DNA of 64,000 nt from Flavobacterium tagetis (GCF_016735615.1 NZ_JAERSF010000001.1:1116001-1180000); one strand, 5' to 3'. Counted from the stretch's first letter, positions 8,667 to 18,351 are shown. Made by a program: numbers and translations. The notes: generated by a model from the sequence alone, not told the origin.

Positions 8667-9743
8667 TTGAAAGTTGTACATATCATAGAGGCCCTCGGTG
8701 GAGGCGTTTATACTTATTTTAATGATTTATCGACCTTCTTTGGAGATCATGATAGAGTAAAAAATATTGAGACTACAATAATTTACAGCGCAAACCGAAA
8801 AGAAATAAACAGAGAAAAAATTAAATCTGAATTTTCGAGTAACATAAATTTAATAGAGATTAATATGTTACGAAATTTTTCTCCTATTCAAGATTTAAAA
8901 TCTGTAATTCAGTTAACTAAAGAGCTGAAAAAAATAAATCCAGATGTTATTCATCTACATTCATCAAAAGCAGGTGTTTTAGGCAGAATAGCTTCTTTCT
9001 TTCTGTTTAAGAAAAAGAAGCTTTATTATTCTCCACACGGCTATTCTTTTCTTAGAACGGATATTTCAAAAACTATTCAAAAAATATATTGGTTGATAGA
9101 AAAAAGCACTCAAGCGATATTTGGAGGTATAACTATTGCCTGTGGCGATACTGAGTTTGAAATTGCTAAAAAAATGGGTAATTCAAAATTGGTTCGAAAT
9201 GGTGTTAATATCAATAGTTTACAACAAAATTTTATCGAAAATAAAAATGATAAGCTTACTATTGGAATTATGGCTAGAATTACCGCGGCAAGAGATCCTT
9301 CTCTATTTAATAAAATTGCCTTAAGGTTTCCTGAATATAATTTTGTATGGATTGGTGATGGTGAATTAAAACCTTTAATTACTGCCTCAAATATTAAAAT
9401 TACTGGGTGGATTTTGAATCGAGAAACTGTTTTAAAGGAATTAAATAAAGTTGATGTGTATATGCAGATATCTTTATGGGAAGGTTTACCAATAGCAGTT
9501 CTAGAGGCAATGGCATTAAAAAAACCTATTGTTGCTACTAATGTTATTGGAAATAAAGATGCCGTTCTAAATAATGAAACAGGTTTTTTATTTAACGATA
9601 TAGAAGAATTAAATGAGTTTTTTAAAATTTTAGGCAATAGTAAAACAAGAGCAATTTTTGGAGAAAAAGCTTTTGAAAGATGTCAAGATTTATTTGATGT
9701 AAACAAAAATTTTAAAGATTTAATTGCGATTTACAATCAATAA
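8667..9743 (+). CDS. Glycosyltransferase family 4
   Basis: About 358 aa from the TTG at 8667 (KVVHIIEALGGGVYTYF); an in-frame TTG at 8601 would add 22 residues that do not look like family sequence. There is an N-terminal GT-B Rossmann domain with INPDVIHLHSSKAGVLGR (about 88-105) and a C-terminal nucleotide-sugar domain with TIGIMARITAARDP, VYMQISLWEGLPIAVLEAMA (the EX7E-type motif region) and KPIVATNVIGNKD. It lies on the opposite strand to the genes around it and overlaps the end of the O-antigen ligase gene by 24 nt. It also looks more AT-rich than its neighbours by eye, so it may have been inserted into the locus. Confidence 0.9.
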   Translation: MKVVHIIEALGGGVYTYFNDLSTFFGDHDRVKNIETTIIYSANRKEINREKIKSEFSSNINLIEINMLRNFSPIQDLKSVIQLTKELKKINPDVIHLHSSKAGVLGRIASFFLFKKKKLYYSPHGYSFLRTDISKTIQKIYWLIEKSTQAIFGGITIACGDTEFEIAKKMGNSKLVRNGVNINSLQQNFIENKNDKLTIGIMARITAARDPSLFNKIALRFPEYNFVWIGDGELKPLITASNIKITGWILNRETVLKELNKVDVYMQISLWEGLPIAVLEAMALKKPIVATNVIGNKDAVLNNETGFLFNDIEELNEFFKILGNSKTRAIFGEKAFERCQDLFDVNKNFKDLIAIYNQ

Positions 9744-11015
9744 TTTTTTCTGAATCCAATAACTTCCAAATACGGAAAGCCAAAATCCGCTGAAAGCAAT
9801 TCCGTCAAAGCGAAGTAGAAAGTCATCTACTAAATTTGAAGTTAAAAAAATTAAAAAAAACGAAAATATCAAAGCATTCTTTAAATCGTAACCCAAATAA
9901 CCTATCGTAAAGATGTAAAGTACAACTACTAGCGGTCCGAGAATACCAAATTTTAATAAAAAATCAAGAAACTGATTATGAGTTGGAAACTCATATTTAG
10001 CCAAAAATTGCTGGTTTGTTTCCTTATAATACTTATTCAATTCTGGCTTTCCATCTGATGCACCAACTCCGAAAGGAAGATTTTTAAGTGATAATTCCCA
10101 AGCCGACTTCCATATTGAAACTCTAGTAACCAGCGAATTGAAAACTTTAATCTCAGGATGGTCAATTTCATCTAGTTTTCCCACTTTATCCATATGAGCA
10201 AAAGTTACTGTTGAATATTTTTCTTTCATATAAGGATCCTTTTGAACAAATAAAAAGAGAATTCCAAAGAGTAAAACCAAAAGCGGTATTGCAATAATAA
10301 CGAGTCTTTTAATATTAAACTTTGCTTTAATTTCTAAAAACAAAACAATTAAAAACCCTGCAAAAATGTTTCCTAAAGCCATTCTGGTATTAACAAAAAG
10401 CACGAAGAAAAAGGAAAGAAGAAATATAATAATCCAGAATGTTTTGGTTTTTAATTTTTTTTGCTGGCGAAAAGTATTAAAAACAAAATAAAAGGCACAA
10501 ACGCAAACAAAGGCTAAATGCATATTTAATGCTGGCGCATGAATTCCTATACTGTCTGCAAATTGATATCCCATTTCCCATAAATGAATTCCGTTTAGAT
10601 ACTTCTGCATTAACTCAGGGTAAAAGAGATTGAATCTAACGAAGAATAAAAGCAGAATCAAAGTTGTCGCAATAGTATATGTTTTCGTAAGTTTCAAAAA
10701 GTCTACATATTGAAAATTTCCAATAATAAATAATGGGAAAACGATTAACGACATGCTTTTTTCAATAGCTTTTAATCCTTTTGTAAATGAATCGTTATTC
10801 CAAAACATTAGCAATTCAAGTAAAAACGGCGAAGCTATACAAGCCATTAAAATAAATGATGTTTTCGAGTATTTCAGTTTTTTTAAAAAAAACAAATTAA
10901 ATGCAGCAAATACTATTATCAGAAATGAGCAGGGTTTTCTGAAAATCATTGCGATAGCAATCAAACACAAAAAAACATGAAAGATTTTACTAAAGTTTTT
11001 TTCTGAAATGTTCAT
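9720..11015 (-). CDS. O-antigen ligase / Wzy-like polysaccharide polymerase
   Basis: About 431 aa from MNISEKNFSKIF; a further ATG at 11027 is possible. There are roughly ten to twelve hydrophobic segments and one large periplasmic loop (about residues 260-350) holding ITLP-like and SAWELSLKNLPFGVGASDG, then YKETNQQ and PTHNQFLDFLLKFGILG. The H-N-x-FL-x-LL-x-xG-x-xG pattern is the usual Wzy_C/WaaL signature. It would polymerise repeat units or ligate finished glycan on the outer face of the inner membrane. Its start overlaps the end of the upstream gene by 26 nt, so translation is probably coupled. Confidence 0.85.
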   Translation of the reverse strand: MNISEKNFSKIFHVFLCLIAIAMIFRKPCSFLIIVFAAFNLFFLKKLKYSKTSFILMACIASPFLLELLMFWNNDSFTKGLKAIEKSMSLIVFPLFIIGNFQYVDFLKLTKTYTIATTLILLLFFVRFNLFYPELMQKYLNGIHLWEMGYQFADSIGIHAPALNMHLAFVCVCAFYFVFNTFRQQKKLKTKTFWIIIFLLSFFFVLFVNTRMALGNIFAGFLIVLFLEIKAKFNIKRLVIIAIPLLVLLFGILFLFVQKDPYMKEKYSTVTFAHMDKVGKLDEIDHPEIKVFNSLVTRVSIWKSAWELSLKNLPFGVGASDGKPELNKYYKETNQQFLAKYEFPTHNQFLDFLLKFGILGPLVVVLYIFTIGYLGYDLKNALIFSFFLIFLTSNLVDDFLLRFDGIAFSGFWLSVFGSYWIQKKLLIVNRN

Positions 11016-12051
11016 AGTATAATGCAAAATATATTAATGGAAAAATACCTGTTTTATGCTTAACCGCAGAACCTAAATCTGGTTCAAAAATACCCTGAAT
11101 TATAAAAAAAGAAAGTAAAATAAAGAGCGCAAAAAGTTCATATTTATAATTTTCTCTGTCTTTTAAACATTTTGAAAAACGAACTAATAAAATATAGGAT
11201 AATAATAACTGCCAAATAACAAAAACAAGAATTTGTGGCGAGAGTAAATGCTTTAATCCGTTTATGGGAATATTTACCGTAAAAAATCCGTAAAAAACAG
11301 AAATGACTTCTCCATACCATGTATCAGGTTTTACAGGCGGAACGATCATCGAATTTGCATCTGCAGATCCCATTCTCGCGTTATTAACAACCTCACGGCT
11401 TATTTCTGAAAAATATTCTCCTTTTATAATTCCGTAGCTCAAGGATAGAAAAAAGGCAATCAATAAACCATAAAAAATGGTTGTCAAAACTCTATTCTTA
11501 AAATTAACAAAGCTTATTAAGTACATTCCGTACGTTATTATCGGAATTAAGGCAAAATAAGGACGATAAAAAGCACCAAAAACGATTAATAAAAGAAAAG
11601 ATATAAATATCGTTTTTTTGAAAGAAAATTGCTTGTTTACACACATAAAAGCAATTGGTGTAATAAACAAAAAAGTAATAAATTCTTTTGATGGCATGGA
11701 TATAAAAATAGCCATCATAAAAATTCCTAGATAAACTAAAATGTTCTTGACATTTATTTTTTCAAAGTCATTTGGAATTCCTATTTTATACAAAATAAAC
11801 ATTAATACAGGAAATTGTAAAAGCGCAATTACTGGAAATGGTAAATGCCTAAGCCCCGTAATCTTATAAAATAAAATGGTAAGCGGATAACTGCCAAAAT
11901 AACCTATTTCGTTTCCTTTATCAAAGGCAATAATAGCCGCATCATAAAAGAATCTTGGAGGCAAAACAAAAAAAGCAGCAAAAGCAACAGCTAAGTTTAG
12001 CAGTGCAATAAGCAGGAAAGCAGCTTCGCTTTTTTTGATTACAGTTTTCAT
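10990..12051 (-). CDS. Polytopic membrane protein of the polysaccharide locus
   Basis: About 353 aa from the ATG at 12051 (MKTVIKKSEAAFLLIALLNL), which leaves a 10-nt gap to the flippase stop; the longer frame back to 12159 would run inside the flippase gene. It has roughly ten membrane segments and one hydrophilic loop with REVVNNARMGSADANSMIVPP. Layout and position fit a polysaccharide polymerase or EpsG-like protein, but no diagnostic motif is visible. Together with the next gene it may mean that the locus has both a polymerase and a ligase. Confidence 0.75.
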   Translation of the reverse strand: MKTVIKKSEAAFLLIALLNLAVAFAAFFVLPPRFFYDAAIIAFDKGNEIGYFGSYPLTILFYKITGLRHLPFPVIALLQFPVLMFILYKIGIPNDFEKINVKNILVYLGIFMMAIFISMPSKEFITFLFITPIAFMCVNKQFSFKKTIFISFLLLIVFGAFYRPYFALIPIITYGMYLISFVNFKNRVLTTIFYGLLIAFFLSLSYGIIKGEYFSEISREVVNNARMGSADANSMIVPPVKPDTWYGEVISVFYGFFTVNIPINGLKHLLSPQILVFVIWQLLLSYILLVRFSKCLKDRENYKYELFALFILLSFFIIQGIFEPDLGSAVKHKTGIFPLIYFALYYEHFRKKL

Positions 12052-12061
12052 TAGTATATTT

Positions 12062-13363
12062 TTAATGTAAAAAAATCTTGATCTTGTCTTTTTTATATAT
12101 AACAACTGCAGAAACAAAATTCCAGAAAAAAGAACTGCAGAAAAAAGCAGTGGCTGCACCGGTCATTCCGTAAATTGGAATCAAAAAACGATTTAATATA
12201 AAGTTAAGGATAACCGCTCCTATTAAAATAATCTGAAAAATATGCTGTCTTCCCGTCATATTCAAATAAACTGGAGCCGAGCCAAATAAAGAACAAATTC
12301 CCTGGCCAATTATTAAAATTAGAAAGGATTGCTGCGCTATACTATATTGGTGCCCAAACAACGATAAAACATATTCTGAAAATAGAGAAATTAAGGCAAT
12401 TACTGGGAAACTAATGCAAAAAATTAAACGAGCACTGTTTTGTAATGTTCTTTTTAATTCTATCATATTCTGACTAGAAAAATACTCTGCAATTTTTGCT
12501 GAAACTGTTATGTTTACCGTCAAAATAATGACAGAAATAATTGTCATTATTTTAACTCCTACAGAATAAAAAGCAACTGTTTCATCGTTTTGATACTTTT
12601 TTAAAAACATAATATCAAAAGACATTAATAAAAACATTGCCATTCCGCTTATTGCAATAGGATATGATTTTGTAAAAATCTCTTTTGAGGTAAAAATCTC
12701 TTCTGTTGTAGTCTCAGTTTTATTAAAATAAATAAATATTAAAATGGAACTAAAAAGTGCTAAAAAAACAAAACCAATTAAAAAAACATCTACCAAATAG
12801 GTTTCTAAATGCCAATAAAATAAAACAAGAGAACCAATTATTAGCGGAATATATTTGATAATATTTCGAAACAATTCAGCAACATACAGTTTGTCCATCG
12901 CTCTGAAGACTTCTGTATTTAAAAGTGATAGTCCATGAAAAAATAATATAACTGAACTTTTTAAAAGAATGTCATAAACCTCATCATCCAGAAAATAAGC
13001 ATTGATCCTGTTTTTATCAATTAGAAGAAAAACAATTAAAATTATTAGTGAGACTAAAAATAGCATACCCACCATTTTAACATAGACTTTTTTCAATTGT
13101 GTAAGTTCGTTCTGGCTTGCCAGTCTTCCTTTAAAATATAAAATGGATTGATCAAAACCTAATAGACAAATACTTCCTATTGCTAAAAGATAAGAACGCA
13201 CAAAATCATACTGCCCTACTAATTTTGGACTGTACGATTTTGTTAAAAACAGTGTGAAACCAAATAACAAAATAACTCCAGAAATTCGCAAAGCCAAAGT
13301 TCCTAAACTCTGTTTTATGAAGGAGTTTTTTGAAATTCTTTCAAAGATCTTAAGCGTTTTCAA
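12062..13363 (-). CDS. Polysaccharide flippase (Wzx/MATE-like, oligosaccharide flippase family)
   Basis: 433 aa with 12-14 evenly spaced hydrophobic segments. The N-terminal SLGTLALRISGVILLFGFTL and RSYLLAIGSICLLGFDQSIL are typical of Wzx-type flippases, as is the SAPVYLNMTGRQH stretch near residue 365. It would move lipid-linked repeat units across the inner membrane. The gene is 7 nt downstream of the Wzz-like gene and 10 nt upstream of the next gene, a tight operon order of chain-length protein, flippase, membrane protein, polymerase/ligase. Confidence 0.9.
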   Translation of the reverse strand: MKTLKIFERISKNSFIKQSLGTLALRISGVILLFGFTLFLTKSYSPKLVGQYDFVRSYLLAIGSICLLGFDQSILYFKGRLASQNELTQLKKVYVKMVGMLFLVSLIILIVFLLIDKNRINAYFLDDEVYDILLKSSVILFFHGLSLLNTEVFRAMDKLYVAELFRNIIKYIPLIIGSLVLFYWHLETYLVDVFLIGFVFLALFSSILIFIYFNKTETTTEEIFTSKEIFTKSYPIAISGMAMFLLMSFDIMFLKKYQNDETVAFYSVGVKIMTIISVIILTVNITVSAKIAEYFSSQNMIELKRTLQNSARLIFCISFPVIALISLFSEYVLSLFGHQYSIAQQSFLILIIGQGICSLFGSAPVYLNMTGRQHIFQIILIGAVILNFILNRFLIPIYGMTGAATAFFCSSFFWNFVSAVVIYKKDKIKIFLH

Positions 13364-13370
13364 ACCTATA

Positions 13371-14357
13371 TTATTTAACCTGAGCTTTCAAAAGCTGGCT
13401 ACGATAAAACTTTAGAAATAAATGAATTAAAACGAAAAGAAAAAGGAATAATATAGGTAAAATAAGCTTAAAGTTTCCATTTGTGACTTTAATACTATTT
13501 ATGTTTAAAGTCGAATTAATTTTCTTAATTGTTTTATCGTAGTTAATTAGTTTTAATCTGTTTTTACCTTGATCGATTATTAAATACTGTTTAGTTTTAA
13601 TAATATCATTGAGCTGAGTGTTTTCATTATAATAAACCAGCTTATCGTTTTTTGGTGCGTTCTTTACAGTACTTGAAAAGCCATTTAAAACCTGATCTAT
13701 CTGAGCAATAATAGTATCATTTTGAATAATTTGCTGTTCTAGATTTTTGTAACCTATTTTTTGCAGTGCATTAAAATATTCCGAGCTATTTAAATATTTT
13801 AGCAATGGTTCTACGATATCTTTTTCATCTGTAATTTTGTTGGTTACAAAAGAAATCGAATGAAAAGTGTAGTTTTTACTTGTTACGTTGTCTTCTAGAA
13901 CTTTTTTGACTTCGCCAACCTCAGCCATTAATTTAATCAATTCGAAATTCTGCTCTTTGTCTTCAATAAACTTATAAACATCAGCAATAGGCTTAATCTC
14001 GATTTTTTTTATCGATTCTGGGTTCTGAATTCCAACTTCATTTTTCAAGAAAACAGCGTCTCCGGCAATAATTTTAGATTCTATTAAATCTACTTTAGAA
14101 TAAAGATAATCGACACTTCCGAAATTTGGAGTTACAATAACCTGATTTTCAAATGTTTTTTTATTTGAATCTAAAAACCATCCTAGTCCAAAGCCTAAAA
14201 CAACTAAAATCAAAACGATAATCCAATTGCGAACAAAAAAATGAATAGATCTGAAAATCATGGCATTGATTCTGTCAAAAAAACTTCCAATGCTTTTTGA
14301 AAGCTGAAAAATATCAATCTCCTGATTTGAATTATCTTGCGGTACTTTTGTACTCAT
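13371..14357 (-). CDS. Wzz-like chain-length determinant / polysaccharide co-polymerase
   Basis: 328 aa. One membrane segment lies near the N-terminus (WIIVLILVVLGFGLGWFL, about residues 46-63) and one at the C-terminus (LILPILFLFLFVLIHLFL, about 296-313), with a long periplasmic helical region between. That is the polysaccharide co-polymerase layout. No cytoplasmic BY-kinase domain is attached. It should set polymer length together with the Wzy-like protein. It is first in the 14.4-9.7 kb operon after the DUF6909-like gene, 8 nt away. Confidence 0.85.
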   Translation of the reverse strand: MSTKVPQDNSNQEIDIFQLSKSIGSFFDRINAMIFRSIHFFVRNWIIVLILVVLGFGLGWFLDSNKKTFENQVIVTPNFGSVDYLYSKVDLIESKIIAGDAVFLKNEVGIQNPESIKKIEIKPIADVYKFIEDKEQNFELIKLMAEVGEVKKVLEDNVTSKNYTFHSISFVTNKITDEKDIVEPLLKYLNSSEYFNALQKIGYKNLEQQIIQNDTIIAQIDQVLNGFSSTVKNAPKNDKLVYYNENTQLNDIIKTKQYLIIDQGKNRLKLINYDKTIKKINSTLNINSIKVTNGNFKLILPILFLFLFVLIHLFLKFYRSQLLKAQVK

Positions 14358-14365
14358 CTAAAGCT

Positions 14366-16045
14366 TTATTTTATATTGAAAATCTGTTCTAAAATCTTAA
14401 TGGTAATCAAATATGTTGGTTTAACCCCAGTTGTTCCCAATCCGCCTGAAGCTAGTGTACTTCCTGTTTCTAAAGGATTGTCTGAGGCATAATAAGCATA
14501 ACGAACTTTAATATCATGCGGTACGCTTTTTCTAATTTTTGAAGCAGACTGAATCGCTTTTTGATAATAAGATCCTTCCATTTCAAGACCAATTACACCC
14601 CAAGTAGATTCGTGGAAAAATTTCAATAAATCTCTGTTTTGTAATGAAGTTCCAAGAACGGTAACCATAGCACCTTCATAAATATCAATATCATTTCCTT
14701 CAAACATTGCGCCTGTCAATTCATTTTCGAAGAAATAATTATCTGCAGTTCCTTCGTTGATATGTGCAGACGGAATCATGATATCGCCTTTTCCTCCTTC
14801 TAGAATTCCAGCTTTCCCCATAATAGAAACCGATTTTACATTAAGTAAAGTTTCTTTTTTGAATGGTTTTAAAAGCTCATCAATAGTTTCGTACGCTTGT
14901 TCTCCAAACGCATAATCCATTACGATTATAACTGGTTTTTCTTCACCTACATTAGCATGTGAAAAAGCTGTTTTTGACCAATCAATTTTAGCTGTGTCAA
15001 AAATCTGAACGTCAATATTTGTTCCTGAACAATCTGGCAACGAAATCATTCCGTTTTTTAAAGCCAAATCTTCTACTTGAGATCTTATTTCTTTTGAACC
15101 CGAACCACTTAATTCTTCATAAATAAAGAAATCTGTTTTTCCTTTATATTTTGTTTTTAATAATGGCGTTGCAAAAATCGAATTCATTACACTGTGCATA
15201 TTGGCACTAATAACATGAATTGGTCTTTTCAGTAAATCGTTTGCTTTTAAAACTTCTTTTATGTTTGTTGCCCAAATTTCTCCGTGAATGTGATGTCCAA
15301 GGCGCTCACGTAAAACCGGACTAAAAGTGATGGTGCGTTTGTTATTTTCAACAATTTCTTCAATTGCCAGTTTTCCTAACCAATAAATAACATGCAAGAA
15401 GCGATCTGGTGCATTTTCTGAACCAAAAGCATCGTAAATATCTAAAACTTCCTCAAAAGTTCTCGCTAAAATATTGGCAACATGCGAAATTGCTTTTTCT
15501 TTTTCAACTTGAGAAAGCTTTTTAGTCTGCATAACGGCTTGCTCTAATTTCTGCCAATCGCGCGAAACTTCTCCTCCATCATCAATTAAAACTCTATTTT
15601 TAATTTTATGAGATTCAATGAAAATGAAAGTTAAATGTGTCAGGATATCATAAATATCAGAACGTCCACGAGTGATTTCAACATTCATTTGTTCTTCATC
15701 GATTCTGTAGCAATTTCTTCTTCTTTTTGGAGGAACAATTGGCTGAAAATGTGATTTAGAATATCCTTCGTCTGAAGTTAAATTGATAAAACGGCATTGC
15801 TCGATTCCGATTGGAAGACGTTCAATCACGTACAAAAGTCCGTTTAATTCAACTTTTTCTTCGGCAATATTTCCATAAATTTCTGGACGTAAAGCCAATA
15901 ATGATTCGCGTAAGCTGTCGCCAGAAACTCCCATTGGTTTGTAAAAACCACGGTTGAATAAATGGCGCATTGTAATGTACATTTTTTCTATTGCCGCAGA
16001 AGATTCCTGTGCTCTAGATCTTGATATATGTTTAGTTTCTTTCAT
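14366..16045 (-). CDS. DUF6909-like protein with a nucleoside-phosphorylase-like C-terminal half
   Basis: 559 aa, soluble, no signal peptide. I recall it as a conserved Bacteroidota family (DUF6909). The N-terminal half is helical (for example AIEKMYITMRHLFNRGFYKP). The C-terminal half resembles the nucleoside phosphorylase/AMP nucleosidase superfamily: VIIVMDYAFGEQAYE, SVSIMGKAGILEGGKGDIMIP, VTVLGTSLQNRDLL, and VIGLEMEGSYYQKAI, where the MEG motif normally binds the ribose. This resemblance is from reading motifs, not a search. It lies directly upstream of the Wzz-like gene (8 nt). A nucleotide-linked role is possible but unproven. Confidence 0.8.
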   Translation of the reverse strand: MKETKHISRSRAQESSAAIEKMYITMRHLFNRGFYKPMGVSGDSLRESLLALRPEIYGNIAEEKVELNGLLYVIERLPIGIEQCRFINLTSDEGYSKSHFQPIVPPKRRRNCYRIDEEQMNVEITRGRSDIYDILTHLTFIFIESHKIKNRVLIDDGGEVSRDWQKLEQAVMQTKKLSQVEKEKAISHVANILARTFEEVLDIYDAFGSENAPDRFLHVIYWLGKLAIEEIVENNKRTITFSPVLRERLGHHIHGEIWATNIKEVLKANDLLKRPIHVISANMHSVMNSIFATPLLKTKYKGKTDFFIYEELSGSGSKEIRSQVEDLALKNGMISLPDCSGTNIDVQIFDTAKIDWSKTAFSHANVGEEKPVIIVMDYAFGEQAYETIDELLKPFKKETLLNVKSVSIMGKAGILEGGKGDIMIPSAHINEGTADNYFFENELTGAMFEGNDIDIYEGAMVTVLGTSLQNRDLLKFFHESTWGVIGLEMEGSYYQKAIQSASKIRKSVPHDIKVRYAYYASDNPLETGSTLASGGLGTTGVKPTYLITIKILEQIFNIK

Positions 16046-16183
16046 GTCTTTTTAATTTTAAAAATCTTCTCCATTTGTAAAGAAGATACGAATATTTCGA
16101 TCAACGAAAGTAGGAATTATATAGATAACTTTAATGAATTCGCATTTAACAAATTGTTAGATGGTCTTTTTAAAAGATAAATT

Positions 16184-17668
16184 TCACTTCAAATTATCTG
16201 CAATGTTTCTGTCATTTGATAATCTCGGAATCTTATTCTGTCCACCCAATTTTCCTTGCGATTTCATGTAATCTTGAAATCCGTTTTTAGAAACCTTTGT
16301 AATGACTACTTTTCTTAGAACATTTCCGGTAATTAAATCGTCATAATAAATATTCTGCTTACGCATTGAACTATCGATCGTTTCAGCAAAAACTTCCATG
16401 TTTTCAGGCTCTTTTTCAAATTCGATCAACCATTCGTGATACGGAAGTCCGTTTGACGGATTAATTTGAGGTGCAACTGTAAATTCGTTGATTACAATAT
16501 TAGTAGAATTTACTGCTTCTTTCATTGCATTTTCAACTTCATTAGCGATAACGTGTTCGCCGAAAGCTGAGATATAATGTTTAATACGTCCAGAAACCAT
16601 AACACGATACGGTGCCAAAGATGTAAATTGAACAGTATCTCCAATATTATAACGCCAAAGCCCTGCATTGGTAGAAATAATCAAAACATAGTTCACTCCT
16701 ACCTCAACTTGACCAATTGTATATACTTTCGGGTTTTCGCTAAAAAATTCATCAGCTTTTATAAACTCATAGAAAATTCCAGAATTCAAAAGTAGCAACA
16801 TTCCTTTTTCTTTCTGCGAGTCTTGGTACGCAAAAAAGCCTTCAGATGCAGGAAACAATTCTATACTATCTACCTTTTTGCCAATCATTTGTTCAAACTT
16901 GGCGCGATAAGGTTCATAATTTACACCTCCGTAGATAAATAGATTGAAATTTTTGAATATTTCGCTAATCTTTTTTCCACCACTTTTTTGCTGCAAACGT
17001 TCAAAATACATCTTTACCCAAGACGGAATTCCCGAGATAACCGACATATCTTCTTTTATAGTTTCGTCTACAATGGCATCGACTTTGGTTTCCCAATCTT
17101 CTATGCAATTGGTTTCCCAAGATGGCATTCTGTTTTTTTGAAGATATTTTGGAACAAAGTGTGCTACAATTCCAGAAAGTCTTCCAAATTTTATTCCGTA
17201 TTTTTCAGTTAAAATGGGACTTCCCTGCAGAAATATCATTTTTCCGTCAACAAAATCGGCGTTTCCTGTTTCGTTGATGTAATGCAAAATGGCATTTCGA
17301 GCCGCTTCTATATGAAATGGCATAGATTCTTTAGTTAGCGGAATAAATTTTGCGCCAGAAGTTGTTCCAGAAGTTTTAGCAAAATATAATGGTTTTCCTT
17401 TCCAAAGAATATCAGCTTCTCCTTTTACAACCTTTTCGACATACGGTTTTAGATCTTCATAATCTCTAACTGGAACACGTTTCTGAAAATCTTCAAAAGT
17501 TTTTATTTGATTAAAATGATGATCTTTTCCAAATTCGGTACTTAATGCATTTTCAATCAAACTTTTAAAAACCTTTTGCTGAGTTTCAGCTGGTTTTTCT
17601 GCCCATCTAAGCGTTTGTTTATATATTTTTCGGGCAAAAATTTTCGCCGCAATTGACTTAATTGACAT
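16184..17668 (-). CDS. GH3 auxin-responsive promoter family protein (acyl-adenylate former)
   Basis: 494 aa, the normal length for bacterial GH3-like proteins. ATP-binding motif 1 appears as YFAKTSGTTSGAKFIPLT (about residues 105-122). FPASEGFFAYQ (about 272-282) fits the second motif, and WRYNIGDTVQFT (about 340) the third. The family adenylates carboxylates and joins them to an amine in plants; the bacterial substrate is unknown. It is 11 nt downstream of the membrane-anchored gene next to tatA, a neighbourhood I recall as common in Bacteroidota. It is the second adenylate-forming enzyme in the window besides the PaaK-like protein. Confidence 0.93.
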   Translation of the reverse strand: MSIKSIAAKIFARKIYKQTLRWAEKPAETQQKVFKSLIENALSTEFGKDHHFNQIKTFEDFQKRVPVRDYEDLKPYVEKVVKGEADILWKGKPLYFAKTSGTTSGAKFIPLTKESMPFHIEAARNAILHYINETGNADFVDGKMIFLQGSPILTEKYGIKFGRLSGIVAHFVPKYLQKNRMPSWETNCIEDWETKVDAIVDETIKEDMSVISGIPSWVKMYFERLQQKSGGKKISEIFKNFNLFIYGGVNYEPYRAKFEQMIGKKVDSIELFPASEGFFAYQDSQKEKGMLLLLNSGIFYEFIKADEFFSENPKVYTIGQVEVGVNYVLIISTNAGLWRYNIGDTVQFTSLAPYRVMVSGRIKHYISAFGEHVIANEVENAMKEAVNSTNIVINEFTVAPQINPSNGLPYHEWLIEFEKEPENMEVFAETIDSSMRKQNIYYDDLITGNVLRKVVITKVSKNGFQDYMKSQGKLGGQNKIPRLSNDRNIADNLK

Positions 17669-17679
17669 TTTTAGTGGTA

Positions 17680-18186
17680 TTATTTTTTGTCACTTTTCTT
17701 TTTGTCTTTAGATTCGGCCTTCAATTCTTTTTCTGTTTCGGCTACATCTTCTCTTAGTTTTATTTCAGCATCCGATGCTTTCATGTTTACATCTGAAGCG
17801 TCTTCAACAGATTCTGCCAATATAGAATCTTTATTAAATTTTGAATATTCTAGTTCACCCTTTAAAACTTTCTGAATCCCTTTTATATAAATTTCATTCT
17901 GTTTTAAAGCCGTTTCTAAAGAATCTGATTTAATTGCTAGTCTTGTAGCGTTTCGTTTCAATTCTGTAGAAGAATACCCCGGAATAAATTCTCGAAGGGG
18001 CGTAAAAGCAATGATAAAAGTAGTAACCAAAATTAGAAATATTCCGCCTAAAGTAAACGTTACAAAAACATTCATTAAAGTAAGTCTAAAAGAAAATATC
18101 TCTTCAAAAGTGTCTTCATTTAAAATTACTAATCGGTTTTTAATGAACAGTTTTTTTCTAAAATTCCTTTTATTTTTTTGAGTCAT
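17680..18186 (-). CDS. Membrane-anchored protein resembling the N-terminus of M23 peptidases, no peptidase domain
   Basis: 168 aa. There is a basic cytoplasmic N-terminus, FSFRLTLMNVFVTFTLGGIF and one membrane segment (about residues 35-62), then FTPLREFIPGYSSTELK and a helical periplasmic part ending in a Lys/Glu-rich tail. The segment up to GYSS matches the start of the tatA-linked M23 metallopeptidases of Bacteroidota. The HxxxD and HxH zinc motifs of M23 are absent and the protein ends before any such domain. It is either a natural short form or a decayed one; the frame is intact. It is divergent from tatA and 11 nt upstream of the GH3-like gene. Confidence 0.75.
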   Translation of the reverse strand: MTQKNKRNFRKKLFIKNRLVILNEDTFEEIFSFRLTLMNVFVTFTLGGIFLILVTTFIIAFTPLREFIPGYSSTELKRNATRLAIKSDSLETALKQNEIYIKGIQKVLKGELEYSKFNKDSILAESVEDASDVNMKASDAEIKLREDVAETEKELKAESKDKKKSDKK

Positions 18187-18343
18187 TATGCTTCTTTATT
18201 CTAGCAAATATAGTAATTAATCATCACGAAATTTGTTCGAAAAATTTCATGAAGAGCTATAATTTACGATTTTATAAAATATTTAACGCGGTCTAATCGA
18301 AATATTTTAAACTAAAAATACTTCTATTTCGTATATTTCTATA

Positions 18344-18351
18344 TACCTTTG
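18344..18351 (+). promoter_or_regulatory. Bacteroidota -7 box for tatA
   Basis: TACCTTTG matches TAnnTTTG, 48 nt before the tatA ATG, implying a leader of about 40 nt. Confidence 0.45.

Noticed and set aside
9110..9637. 175-aa minus-strand frame inside the GT4 gene
   Set aside because: The plus-strand frame has full GT4 motifs; the minus frame has no recognisable domain.
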